64,000 bases of DNA, from assembly GCA_030015575.1 (NCBI GenBank), contig JASDDO010000016.1, positions 65,531,396 through 65,595,395 of the forward strand. The letters are read 5' to 3'. A program made the translations under genes and the position numbers. Below, piece after piece: positions 33,233 through 44,471 of this stretch (within the stretch, counting starts at the first letter, position 1; every line of letters begins with the position of its first letter). This stretch comes from Agapanthus africanus (Eukaryota; Streptophyta; Magnoliopsida; Asparagales; Amaryllidaceae). The notes beneath the pieces were generated by a model. It saw nothing but the letters and a program-made list of their open reading frames with translations, searched no databases and was not told the DNA's origin.

Positions 33233-34309
33233 CTCCAGAACTGAGCCAAACCAAGTGTCCATTCTTTTAGCCACTTTAGTGTAGTTTTAGTTCTTCTTCT
33301 TCTTCTTCTTCATTCTTCCTCCATGGAAATATAGTGAGAGCATTGAGTGGATGTGAATAAAGATGAGGGTTTTTGTATCATTCTTTTTTGCTTAGCTTCC
33401 CCCTTGAGCTCTCTACCTTAACTTGATCTTGCAACCTCTTAAGTGAGCTTGCAAGTTTAAGCTTTGGTCATTGGTCTCAAGGGGTTGTATCATTTTGTTC
33501 TCTCCTTAGTGCTTCATTTCACATGAGTTCTTTACCCTTCTCTTGATCTTGCAACCTCTTGATTGAGCTTGCAAGTTTAAGGGTTGGCTATTGATCCCAT
33601 GTTTGTTTTGAGTTCTATGGTTCTTGTAATTACTTTCTTGCATTTTTCATTCTTGTCTTTAATTACTTGCAATTTATTACCATGCACTTTAATTACTTAC
33701 TTGTAATCTTTTCTTTTCTTTGTTCTTTTCTTTTGCTCTTTTTGGTTTGTCTTGTGAATGGTTGTAATTATTATTGTTAAGAAGAAATACGATATTATAA
33801 GTTAACGTTTCTTTGCCCATTTCATTTTCCCTTATTTTCCATTGAACTCCGCCCAAACGATACGCAAGCGCTCCGTTAGGCACCCTACCCTGACAAGGTA
33901 ACGGTGATTCCTAACCGCGACCGGTTGCGTTCGGTTTGGCCGGAGGCGAAAGCAAGAGACAAGAACGGAAGGACAAGGGTAAATAAGCCGTATTCCACGA
34001 ATACCGCGCTTAAATCCCCTAATCCACGTTGTTGCCGATTGCTCTAGCTTCAATTGGTCAAGACTCGGCTCAAAGGTTTTGAGTACGGATTTCTTTAGCT
34101 TACAATTTCGTATCTTTTTCTTAAAAACTTTATACTTGCAAATAATACACATAGGTTAGATTGAACAAAATCATACAAATTCTTTATTGACTCGTCTAAG
34201 ACAAGAACAGAAATACAACCATCTCCCTGTGGATCGACCCGTGCTCAACCGGCTAGCTGCATAGCGACACCGTCTTGATTGCGGTTAACTTTAATTCTTT
34301 CAATCAAAT

Positions 34310-34327
34310 GGCGCCGTTGCCGGGGAG
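34310..34327 (+). other. Primer binding site (tRNA-Asp)
   Basis: tggcgccgttgccgggga, two bases after the 5' LTR, complements the 3' end of plant tRNA-Asp(GTC), which ends tccccggcaacggcgcca. Confidence 0.92.
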
Positions 34328-35375
34328 ACGGTAGCGTATTTTCTTTCTTGTTATTCGGGTTAATATTCTTTTTGTATATATTTATAAAAAAAAAATCTTT
34401 TTTGTTATTTTTGATAATTTTTGTGGGCAAGTGTGCAGATTTTTGCGTATTTGCAAACTGCGATTATGGGGAGCAAAGTGTACGTTCAAGGTTAAGGTGT
34501 TTACGAAGTACAGCGCCAAAGATCCGGGAAGTTTGACCCGCGCAAGCGAACTTTTCAAGCTTACCGGATTTGATTCAACGGGGGTTTCCTAAACCCAAAA
34601 ACTTAACGGTACGTACTTTACTAACACCTTCTTCTCAAATTCGACACATCCAATATACTATTCTTTGCAGGATTCTTTGCAAGTTCGCTAGCAAACGCTA
34701 AAAATTGACTAACCCGTATTTTTTTTGCAGTGCCGTGCTTAAAATGAAAAACGATTGTTTGATTCTTTATAGAATTTTTATTGAATTGCGCATTGCATAC
34801 ATTAATACGGACTTAAGGACAAGCGAACCCCACAACATACGGTAAAGGATTTCATCACCTTTTCCGTGGCCCAGAAATCACGAACTTGAGCATAACGTTT
34901 ACCCGCACAAATTTTAAAAGAAATTAGACTTTAAGCCTTAAGGACTTCGCGCTCACTAGGAGAAGTTAACTGTGTTTAGAGCCTCGCTTAACGGTATATT
35001 GTTTACGGGGTGTCTAGGAAAGTGTTAACGGCGAAACCGCCAAAAGAAAAAAGGTTATTTAATTAAGGAACTTCGCAAAAGCGTTGGAAAACCTCCCCTT
35101 ATCTCTGCACTTACCTAGCCTCGTGATCAGTGTATTTTGAGCCCGTTTCTCGACACAGTTTTACTTCGACAATCAAGTTCTGGAGCTGGTCTAGTTGACT
35201 TAGGTGAACCCTAGAACGATTAGGTGTGTGGTATTTTTGTGTCGTGATTACTTTTGTCCATATTCTTTTTGTGTGTATATTTCATTCTTCTGTTAATATA
35301 TAAACTATAAAAAAAAATAATATCACATTCTTTTTCCTCTCCTTTTCTCTACCTTTCTTTCTCTCTCCTCAAATC
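34328..35375 (+). other. Leader of the Athila/Tat-like element
   Basis: About 1 kb without a convincing frame. It ends in a pyrimidine-rich stretch (35320-35370) just before the start codon at 35376. Confidence 0.7.
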
Positions 35376-37052
35376 ATGGGTACCCCACCTCGAAAAACTC
35401 TTGCCGAACTTTGGTACCCACAACCAGACATTACTTCTTACGGTTCTTGTTTTGGCCGAACGTCGAACGACCCCTCCATGCCCAAAGTTTCGCTGAAAGA
35501 TCGCATAGCAGCGGCTAGGACAAACACTTGCACTCCTCATTCTACTTTGTATCAACCTTGTCAACCTCCCGCACCCGCTTATGTTGATACCCCTTTTGCA
35601 AGTCGTCCTTTGTCCATCGCTGAACGTATTGAACAATCCCGTAGCCGATCTTTCACTCCTTTCACCACTTCAAATTCTTGGGATCAACAATTCCATTCAC
35701 CTTCCTATCCAAATGTTGATCCTGCTCCTGTCCAGCCATTCAGTTCCTATCAATCCTACCCTACTTTTGCACCTTCCCTAGACATTACTTCAGAACCGCC
35801 ATTTGGGAATTTTCAGTATCCAAACAACTTTGAATCTTTTACTGAAACCCCTTCACAACCCATGTCTAGTCTGGAACAGTCGTTGGAAGACTTTAGGGTA
35901 GCGTCAAGCCAACAGATGATGGATTTGAATGCGTCCATGACCGCTCTCATACAACCTACTGACCCGGTAGCTAGTTTCCAGCTAGCTCCAAATTTTCCAA
36001 TGTATGATGAGGCGGTGGAACAGGCTGAGAATTTGAGTGGAGAAAGTGAGCTGTATACCGTTCCAAATCAAACCTACCCGTCTCAAATTGAATCCCATAA
36101 CTCCTGTGTTGAAAGTCTATCAAGTGTCCCAAATGAATTATTAGTTGAAGATAGAATGTTTAATGAGTTGTGCGACTTTGTAGTGTTTGATTTGCCAGAT
36201 TGTGAAGGGACCTTGCCAAGTGAAACCACACCCAATCCTTTTGACCTATACACCTCCATCTTAGAACCTGAATTGATTGAAATCCATGCTTTTGATGAGG
36301 TGTCTGAGAATATTGATTTTCACTTGATTGAGGATATTGATGCTGGGAATATTTTGGATGATGAACCCATAGATTTGGCTGAGTTTTTCTCTTCAAATCA
36401 TCATCCCGAGTCATTAAATGTTTTTCCCGAACTTCATATGCGTCTTGATATTGATGATAAAGGCATGGATGAGCTTAACTTTGAGGAGAATTCTGAGGAT
36501 AGTTTTGAGGATGAACCAGTTATAATTGATAAGTCGAATTTTCCAATTCATCATATCCCTTCCACTGACTGTGTACACCCTCCTGAACCTTCAACCGATA
36601 ACCTTCCTCAACCACTTCCCTCCATCCTTACCATCGTTCCGACCTTGCAAGAACCCGTCTCGCTCTCATTTCATATGTCTGGTTTACCAAGTTCGGCGTA
36701 CCCATGGTTTCTTACGAATCTTGAGGGATTTGACCCAATTTCTCGCCATATTGATAGATTAGTACAATCCATCTTTTCACATCGATCATTACAGATTGTA
36801 CTAATTTATTCAATCCATTTCCATCCTCAAGTTCGTATTCCATTTCTTTCTCCCTTCCGCCATTCTTCTTCTTATATACCGAGACCGTATCCCTCTTCTC
36901 TCTCCATACGGTCTCGCGTATTCTCCATTTCTTTCCTCTTCACCTTCTTTCACCAACCCGCATATTACAGAGATAAAATTTTTGAATGGTTGTTGTTAAC
37001 TTTTGGCCTGTGTAAGGCCTTGTATAGATTGATACTGTTCTTTCCCCCCTAA
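35376..37052 (+). CDS. Unknown 558-residue protein of the non-autonomous LTR element
   Basis: Uninterrupted frame with a good plant start context (A at -3, G at +4: aatcATGG). The start MGTPPRKTLAELWYPQPD faintly recalls the R-T-L-R-E-L start of Athila gag proteins, but nothing else matches. A motif S-x-x-[DE]-R-I-x-x-[AS]-R-[ST]-x-[ST]-x-T-P occurs twice, at residues 39-54 and 80-95. Residues about 60-200 are rich in Ser, Pro, Gln and Tyr. About 250-400 is strongly acidic. The last 90 residues are basic and hydrophobic, ending in a possible membrane or amphipathic segment (IFEWLLLTFGLCKALYRLIL). There is no zinc knuckle, protease D-T/S-G or RT motif. It could be a diverged gag, an Ogre-type ORF1 analogue or an env-like remnant; I cannot decide. 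Confidence 0.8.
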   Translation: MGTPPRKTLAELWYPQPDITSYGSCFGRTSNDPSMPKVSLKDRIAAARTNTCTPHSTLYQPCQPPAPAYVDTPFASRPLSIAERIEQSRSRSFTPFTTSNSWDQQFHSPSYPNVDPAPVQPFSSYQSYPTFAPSLDITSEPPFGNFQYPNNFESFTETPSQPMSSLEQSLEDFRVASSQQMMDLNASMTALIQPTDPVASFQLAPNFPMYDEAVEQAENLSGESELYTVPNQTYPSQIESHNSCVESLSSVPNELLVEDRMFNELCDFVVFDLPDCEGTLPSETTPNPFDLYTSILEPELIEIHAFDEVSENIDFHLIEDIDAGNILDDEPIDLAEFFSSNHHPESLNVFPELHMRLDIDDKGMDELNFEENSEDSFEDEPVIIDKSNFPIHHIPSTDCVHPPEPSTDNLPQPLPSILTIVPTLQEPVSLSFHMSGLPSSAYPWFLTNLEGFDPISRHIDRLVQSIFSHRSLQIVLIYSIHFHPQVRIPFLSPFRHSSSYIPRPYPSSLSIRSRVFSISFLFTFFHQPAYYRDKIFEWLLLTFGLCKALYRLILFFPP

Positions 37053-37070
37053 TCCTGAACTTCAACGCTT

Positions 37071-37110
37071 AACAGTGGAAACACTGTTTTACTTAAGTTT
37101 GGGGGGGGGG
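37071..37110 (+). other. Hairpin plus polypurine-like tract, copy 1
   Basis: AACAGTG-gaaa-CACTGTT (37071-37088) is followed by ttacttaagtttgggggggggg. The tract matches the element's own polypurine tract near 38490-38505 in the core (a)agtttgggg. Confidence 0.8.
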
Positions 37111-37207
37111 ACACCTTTTTTGTATATATTTTTTGTGTTCCTTTTTGTTTTGTATATAATTTGTTTTTAGGGAGAGCGCCGACAATTTTGACCCTCTTGG
37201 TATAGCC

Positions 37208-37243
37208 TGACAGTGAGGGCACTGTCAAGTTTAAGTTTGGGGG
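37208..37243 (+). other. Hairpin plus polypurine-like tract, copy 2
   Basis: TGACAGTG-aggg-CACTGTCA (37208-37227), a perfect 8-bp stem, is followed by agtttaagtttggggg. It shares the CAGTG/CACTG core with copy 1, 137 bp upstream. Confidence 0.85.
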
Positions 37244-38487
37244 TGTGCTCGGTAAGCTTTCTTCCTTCGCATTCATTTGTATATTTTGCATTTGCATAAC
37301 TTATTAAAAGCCCACAAAAATCAAAAATTTTCCAAAAATATAAAGACTTTGTCGTCAAGTTTGCTAATAGGGTAACTTAGATTTTTATTCTGAAAGTTTA
37401 GTTGATATATTAGAAATAACTAAATTCTAGGCTTAGGAATTGAAAACCCTAAAAATAACCCTCATTCTGTCCAACTTTGGTAAGTATACGTCCTTACAGT
37501 TTTTTTTGAGAAATAGGTAATCTTGAGTTCAGTTCTTGAGTTAAGTCAATATGAGGGGAAAGTATTGATGCTTTACTGAAGAATAAGTCTGAAAAATAGT
37601 TTCTTTTCTTAAGTTCAAATTCAGAAAGTATATACCCTACAAACTGCACTTACACGCACCTTGAAACTTGGGATAGTAGAGGATACCTAGAAATACTCTT
37701 GCCTGAAAGCCTAGTATGAAAGAAAAAAACGGTATTTAAAGCTAAACACTAAAAAGAGAATTTTGAAAAATATATCCGGTCTTGAAAAAGAAAAAGAAAA
37801 AGAAAAAGAAAAATAGAATAAAGTCAAGACCTGGAAACTGCTATTTACGCTTTAAGTTCACACATTCAGTAATCGGCCGTTAGTGCCTCAAGAAGCATTA
37901 ATTGTCGCATGAAAGGTGTGTGAGCAAAACCGTCTATCCTTAATGAAAAGAAGTAGTATTAGGTATTAGGGCAAGGGTATTATAGCTTGAATTGAATTCT
38001 TGAGTGTAGGGGTGCAAATATACACACACGTAGGGGTATAAAATCGATGTTTGAATAAAAGATAGAAATGAAGAATAAGACTTATGTCTTCTGTAAAGTT
38101 GATAAAAATCCCTGATTTGAGGCCGCACTTTAGAAGGAAAACTCAGGAGAACCAACATCTTTCTAAACTTTTTTGGAACGTATAGGATCCAAGGTTAAAT
38201 AGATAGGAGGTGTGAAAAATAAGGGTTGATATTTCTAACTTAGGATGATAGAATTTCTAATGTAAATACTAAACTGTAGGAGTAGAATCATTGTTAACTT
38301 ATGACACTAGCTTGACGGGATTTTGTGGGTGTAATCCGCTGAAAACCCTCAGGAGACAACACTCCTCCTACTAGGGACACCTAGAGGTTTAACGGCTTGT
38401 TGCACGTGCTCAGTGCAATCGCGTTCCCTGAGAAAGTGCGGTTAGGACTTTTTTGTGAATAATTGGTTTTGCTCGGGACGAGCAAAA
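37244..38487 (+). other. 3' untranslated part of the Athila/Tat-like element
   Basis: AT-rich, with a (AAAAAG)n run near 37790-37815 and no long frame on either strand. Related autonomous elements also have a long non-coding stretch before the 3' LTR. Confidence 0.65.
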
Positions 38488-38505
38488 GTTATGTTTGGGG
38501 GTATT
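38488..38505 (+). other. Polypurine tract of the Athila/Tat-like element
   Basis: ttatgtttgggggtattt, preceded by gacgagcaaaag, lies directly before the 3' LTR. This arrangement is typical of Athila/Tat-type elements. Confidence 0.8.
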
Positions 38506-40188
38506 TGTTCATACCAGAATATTGCATTTTATACCGCCAATTCTTACGCTCGTTTGTTTATAGGCAGGTGCTTTTTATCAGTGTTTGCTACATAATTGCA
38601 GGATACAGATTCTCGTCTCTAAATGGTGAAATTCATGAAAAAACACGACAAATCCGGGTTCCTTCCATTCACAGATAAAACACGGATCTCCGCTCTTTAT
38701 TCGTCTATTGCCACACACCAGTTTAGGAGACAAAATGGCAAATCAATGTCATTTTCATGCACAAGGCTCAATGGCAACACAAGATCCAAGAAATCTACGC
38801 AGAGCTCGAGACAATCATGGAAAAAGATCCACATCAAATCATCTTTTTGATCAACAGAAATTCTGGAAGAAATGTGGAAAGATTATCAGAAAAGACATAT
38901 GCCAAACTACAGACAAAAGAGGACCAGGGGACCACAAAAAACCAGAGGAGCCAAGTCCTCTAAAGGGCCGCGGAACCGCGACCAATAGGGGGTATTGGCC
39001 GCGGAACCGCGGCCGTACTGGCCCCTCTCTCTATCGTTTTCTGGGGGCTGTTTGGTCATTTTATTTATAGCCATATTCTTGCCCTAGGTTTCCAGTTCCC
39101 CGCCTATAAATACTCCAGAACTGAGCCAAACCAAGTGTCCATTCTTTTAGCCACTTTAGTGTAGTTTTAGTTCTTCTTCTTCTTCTTCTTCTTCATTCTT
39201 CCTCCATGGAAATGTAGTGAGAGCATTGAGTGGATGTGAATAAAGATGAGGGTTTTTGTATCATTCTTTTTTGCTTAGCTTCCCCCTTGAGCTCTCTACC
39301 TTAACTTGATCTTGCAACCTCTTAAGTGAGCTTGCAAGTTTAAGCTTTGGTCATTGGTCTCAAGGGGTTGTATCATTTTGTTCTCTCCTTAGTGCTTCAT
39401 TTCACATGAGTTCTTTACCCTTCTCTTGATCTTGCAACCTCTTGATTGAGCTTGCAAGTTTAAGGGTTGGCTATTGATCCCATGTTTGTTTTGAGTTCTA
39501 TGGTTCTTGTAATTACTTTCTTGCATTTTTCATTCTTGTCTTTAATTACTTGCAATTTATTACCATGCACTTTAATTACTTGCTTGTAATCTTTTCTTTT
39601 CTGTGTTCTTTTCTTTTGCTCTTTTTGGTTTGTCTTGTGAATGGTTGTAATTATTATTGTTAAGAAGAAATACGATATTATAAGTTAACGTTTCTTTGCC
39701 CATTTCATTTTCCCGTATTTTCTATTGAACTCCGCCCAAACGATACGCAAGCGCTCCGTTAGGCACCCTACCCTGACAAGGTAACGGTGATTCCTAACCT
39801 CGACCGGTTGCGTTCGGTTTGGCCGGAGGCGAAAGCAAGAGACAAGAACGGAAGGACAAGGGTAAATAAGCCGTATTCCACGAATACCGCGCTTAAATCC
39901 CCTAATCCACGTTGTTGCCGATTGCTCTAGCTTCAATTGGTCAAGACTCGGCTCAAAGGTTTTGAGTACCGATTTCTTTAGCTTACAATTTCGTATCTTT
40001 TTCTTAACAACTTTATACTGCAAATAATACACATAGGTTAGATTGAACAAAATCATACAAATTCTTTATTGACTCGTCTAAGACAAGAACGGAAATACAA
40101 CCATCTCCCTGTGGATCGACCCGTGCTCAACCGGCTAGCTGCATAGCGACACCGTCTTGATTGCGGTTAACTTTAATTCTTTCAATCA
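38506..40188 (+). repeat. 3' LTR of the Athila/Tat-like element
   Basis: Matches 32627-34307 almost base for base. Differences include one extra TTC unit (39172-39196), one extra G near 38990 and scattered substitutions. CATGG follows. Confidence 0.95.
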
Positions 40189-40193
40189 CATGG

Positions 40194-40690
40194 GGTGCTT
40201 AGGTAACAGTAATATGAAATAGTATGGCATACAACTAAACATATAATAAATTGTACGGATGCAAAGAAAAGCACGGATGCACAAATATCTATCAAAGGTT
40301 ACATCTACAACTCCATGACTATGTAGGATGCACATTATCAAGCATGGGGTGTTAATATAACAGTAACATGAAATGATATGACATGGCATGCAGTTAGATA
40401 TATAATTAATGGTATAGATGCGTACGGGTATCGAAAAACTGTAAAACAGTAACATGGATGTACAATGCAGTGAACATGTGATATTTTTATTCATATGGAT
40501 GCAAAATATATATTATAGCATGTAGCAAGAAAAACTTACATGCGACTAGATATGTAATAAATGATACGGATGTGAACTGGTATCGTAAAACAGTAAACGG
40601 TAACAGGGATGCACAATGCAATGAACATGTAATATTATTATTAATATGGATGCAAATATAATAACATAGCATGTAGCAAGGTAAACTTTC
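40194..40690. repeat. Imperfect ~150-bp tandem repeats in gypsy element 2 LTR
   Basis: catctacaactNcatgacta occurs at 32580 (before the insertion) and at 40304, 154 bp apart once the insertion is discounted. gatgyacaatgcartgaaca recurs near 40464 and 40607. Confidence 0.75.
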
Positions 40691-42208
40691 CTGAATGGAT
40701 CTCCAGACAGGATGCGTACGCCGCGTACGATGTCGATAAATGTTGCGACACACACGCGGGCGTATAGAACTGAACCAAGCAATGCAAGAATGTGACCATG
40801 CTGGCTGGGGATGTCCACTGGGTCTCCCAGATCGGCGGCGGCAGCACGGATCCGGCGATGACCGAAAAACAGAACCAAGAAAGAAGAAGAAGAAGAAGAA
40901 GAAGAGAAGAAGAAGAAGAAAGAAAGGGAACTGGGGTTTGGTGTTCTGGGGTCAAAGGTGAGGTGAGGGAGTTGTCGACAACGATGAGCCGTCGACGGCG
41001 AGGTGCAGGCGATGGTTTTCCCAGCGAGGCAGTGGGTTTGTGATGGGTTAGTGGGTGCTAGGTTCTGGTGCAGGGAAGAGGAGATGAGAGAGGCGAGAGG
41101 TGGTGGTGATGGGGTGAGGCCGATAGGGTCGGAGCTCCGGCGAGGTGTCGGCGAGGCGGTGGCCACGGTTCTTGGCGTCGGGGTTCTCTTCCAGGGTTCG
41201 AATGTGCAGGGATGGGCTCGGTTGTTGAAGGATAGGGAGTGATGGAGGTCGGTGAGATGAGAGGAGGACGAGGGTGGTGGCGACGGCGAGGCTGGGACAG
41301 CGGCGATGAGGGCAGCGATAGGTTCTTGAGTTGGGGTTCGGGTTTGTCATCGGGGATGGAGCTCGGGGAAAGAGAGGGAAGTCGACGAGGTGGTGATGGG
41401 CAGAGGAGAGAAGCGAGGAGACGAAGTGAAGAGGCGGCGAGGGGCGAGCGCGAGGGCATGGGTTCGGGCTTTGCAAAGGCGGGAAAGAAAGAAGACGTAG
41501 ATGAGAGAGAGAGGAGAATGTGTGGGGGGGTTTAAGTTCTAAAAAAAGAGGAGAGAGACCGATTTTTGGTTAGGAAAAAAATATATTTTTTAGTTAATAA
41601 AAATATATATAAACGATAATATGTAAACAGTATTCATAATGAATATAATATTGAATTTATTTGAGATTTTGGTTAATACAAAAATAGTCCATAACGCGCC
41701 AGGGTCGGGTCTAAAATTATGGTTTGAAAATACGGATAATATACGTGTTAACCAAAACCAAAGTAGGATATCCTGGTCACGAAAATGCATACCCCTAAGA
41801 ACGGACGCACGTAGCGTGCACATAACTATCCAAACGAGTCTGTTTCACTGAACGGGATGAGAACACGATGTACGGATGCTACCACATGGTTCGGGAAATG
41901 ATGCAGGCCATGCTAAATATTTTTAAAATATATTATTTGATTATATTTGTATTATTATTAAAAAAATGCAAATGCCAGATATAATGCAGGTGAACAGGAT
42001 ATACAACATGAAAGTGCATGGATCCTCAAAACTAGCAGGGATAGATCATAAACAGGAATCAAGACGGGTTTCAAGCATGCGGGTCGGGTCGGATGCAAAT
42101 ACAGGTGCCAATTTTACTATTCATACCCAAAACATAATAAATCAAGAAATAACCATAAATAAAGAAATACCCAAAATAGAACTGGTATAATTGAACTAGG
42201 GTGTTACA
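40194..42208 (-). repeat. 3' LTR of Tekay-like gypsy element 2, start part (minus strand)
   Basis: On the minus strand it starts TGTAACACCCTAG at 42208. 40850-41470 is GC- and purine-rich with an AAG run (40878-40926), the usual look of a transcribed LTR leader. 40194-40690 holds imperfect tandem repeats of about 150 bp. Minus-strand frames here (for example 41166-40546, rich in S and P) are low complexity and not convincing genes. Confidence 0.8.
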
Positions 42209-42239
42209 TTATACCTAACTACAAAAAGAATTTCGTCCT

Positions 42240-44471
42240 CAAAATTCCCGGAACAAGAAAAGATAAACAATCATGAATCTATAAGAAAAGATCTGGAAAC
42301 TTCTGTCGAAACTCGTCTTCTCGTTCCCATGTCGATTCTCCGTGAGGGCGATTCCCCCAAGAACAAGTACGAGAGGGATAACCTTATTCTTGAGGACCTT
42401 TTCTCTTCGATCAACAATCGACGTCGGTCGTTCTTCATAGGTCAAGTCCTCCCTTACAGTCAGCTCCGAATGATCTAGCACGTGTGTTTCATCTCGAACA
42501 TACTTACGGAGTTGAGATACGTGAAACACTCCATGAACACTCGCCAAAGATAGTGGTAAAGCCAATCGATAAGCCACTTCTCCAACACGCTCCATAATCT
42601 CGAAAGGCCCCACGAATCGAGGACTAAGCTTGCCTCGACTCCCAAAACGAATCACTCCTCCAGTCGGTGATATCTTTAAGAATACAAGATCACCAACAGC
42701 GAACTCTAGAGGTCTTCTCGATGCATCGGCCTAACTCTTCTTCCGATTCTGTGCTGCCTTAATGTGATTCCAGATAGTATTAACCTTCTCTACTATTTGC
42801 ATGACAAGATCCGGTCCCAACAATCTTCGTTCTCCAAAATCATCCCAAAAAACGGGTGAGCGACACTTGCGACCATACAATACTTCGAATGGAGCCATCT
42901 GAATAGTCGTCTGGAAGCTGTTATTGTAAGAAAACTCCACCAAGTATAGATGATCCTTCCATGAACCCTTGAAGTCTAACATACAAGCCCTCAACATGTC
43001 TTCAAGAGTTTGGATCGTTCTCTCTTACTGGCCGTCTGTCTAAGAATGATAAACAGTGCTAAACTTCAATCGAGTCCCCAAACTTTCCTATAAACTCTTC
43101 CAGAAGTGCGACAGAAATCGGGTATCAAGACCGGAAACGATGCTCACAGGTACTCCATGCAATCTCACAATCTCCTGCATGAACCGCTCTAATAACGATT
43201 CTATTGACTGACCAACTCGAAATGGTATGAAATGAGCTGCCTTGGTCTATCGATCAACGATCACCCAAACTGCATTGTTGCCCTTGGACTCCGTGGTAAA
43301 GCTGTCACGAAATCCATGGTTATATGTTCCCACTTCCATTGGGGAATCGGAAGTGGTTGCAATAAACCAGAAATGCTGTCGTAGATCACACTAAGCACTT
43401 TGCTACAAAGCGGGCAATCTCCCTTTTATGCCTTCCCACCAGAAATGCTGTCGTAGATCACGGTACATCTTCGTGCCTCCTGGATGTACGAAATATGCGG
43501 AAATGTGCGCCTCTTTCATAACTTCTTCACGAATGTCTCCTTTCGGCACACACAAACAGCTACCATATCGCAACGAACCATCTTCATGAATCAACAAGTC
43601 CGTTCGAAGTCCCGCTTTAGCCTGTTCTCGAAACTTCTGCAATCTTGGATCGTGCGACTGCGCTGCCTTAATATTATCGATCAATGATGACTGTACTTGC
43701 AGCTGTATCAACTTTCCTGAAAAATGCGGTAACACGATCTCCAACTCAAATACCCGAAATCACTGCTGCAAGCTCCAAATGATGAGTTGGGTAATTCTTC
43801 TCATGGGTCTTCAACTGTCTCGATGCATAGGCTATAACCTTCCCATGCTGCATCAAAACACATCCCAAACCTTTCCCAGATGTATCTCTGTGAATCACCA
43901 ATCCTCCGGAATCGTCTGGAACGGTCAAAATAGGAGCGGTTATCAATTTTTGCTTCGACGCCTCAAAAACTAACGCACAACTATCTATCCTTAGAACGGT
44001 ATCTCCTTTCGCGTATGCTTAGTCAAAGGCTCAGCTAAGCGAGCAAAATTCTCCACGAACCTTCTGTAATATCTGGCAAGTCCAAGAAAACTTTTGATCT
44101 CTGCTACGATCTTCAGAATCGGCCAATCTTGAACTGCTGCAATCTTCTCGGATCAACGGCGATTCCATCTCCGGATACGACGTGCCCCAAAAACATCACT
44201 TCTTCAAGCCAAAACTCGCACTTGCTCATCTTTGCATATAATCTTTCTTCCCTCAACGTTTGCAGTGCGATACTCAAGTGTTCCGCATGCTCTTCTGGGC
44301 TCCTCGAGTAGACCAGAATATCAAAGATAAACACCACTATAAACTAGTCCAAGAACAATAAAAAGATTCGGTTCATCAAGTCCATAAATATCGCTGGTGC
44401 ATTCATAACTCCGAATGACATCACTAAATACCCGTAATGTCCATATCGAGTTCGGAACGCAGCCTTGCAGA
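42240..44471 (-). pseudogene. Tekay-like gypsy element 2 pol, downstream half (RT end to chromodomain)
   Basis: In minus-strand order from 44471: end of RT palm ([20 protein letters not shown]; catalytic box FIFD for FIDD at 44325-44320), and RT thumb. RNase H start ([20 protein letters not shown] near 43890) is cut short at about 43745 by deletion. Then come the integrase zinc finger (HPGGTKMYRDLRQHFWW near 43470), the core ([18 protein letters not shown] near 43340; YNNSFQTTIQMAPFEVLYGR near 42900) and the GPY/F region (42655-42480). A frameshifted chromodomain-like end (ESTWEREDEFRQKFPDLF near 42300) closes it. Many stops and frameshifts. The upstream half is at 60620-61376, split off by the LARD-like insertion. 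Confidence 0.9.

Larger units (their letters stand above)
32627..34307 (+). repeat. 5' LTR of the Athila/Tat-like element
   Basis: Starts TGTTCATACC and ends TTTCAATCA, 1681 bp. It contains a GC hairpin (33087-33134), a TATA box (33225-33232), a TTC run, and two 120-bp-spaced units with the inverted repeat CTTGCAA/TTGCAAG (33428-33455, 33548-33575). Confidence 0.95.
32627..40188 (+). mobile_element. Non-autonomous Athila/Tat-like LTR element with one intact ORF
   Basis: A complete 7562-bp element with perfect CATGG target duplications (32622-32626, 40189-40193). LTRs are 32627-34307 and 38506-40188. The primer site tggcgccgttgccgggga (34310-34327) complements plant tRNA-Asp, as in Athila and some Tat elements. 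The 3' tract agcaaaagttatgtttgggg matches their polypurine tracts. The 4.2-kb interior has a single long frame (35376-37052) and no protease, RT, RNase H or integrase motif. LTRs differ at only about 20 positions by eye, so insertion is fairly recent. Movement would need proteins from a related autonomous element. Confidence 0.93.

Noticed and set aside
32829-33284. 151-codon frame (and the matching frame at 38708-39070) repeated in two places
   Set aside because: Both lie within the LTRs of the Athila/Tat-like element; the frames differ in length through single-base changes and span the GC hairpin and promoter, so coding is unlikely.
40546-41166. 206-codon minus-strand frame rich in S, P and T (start ATG at 41166)
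   Set aside because: It is low-complexity, lies in the GC- and purine-rich leader part of a gypsy LTR, and overlaps several similar frames in other phases; no domain is visible.
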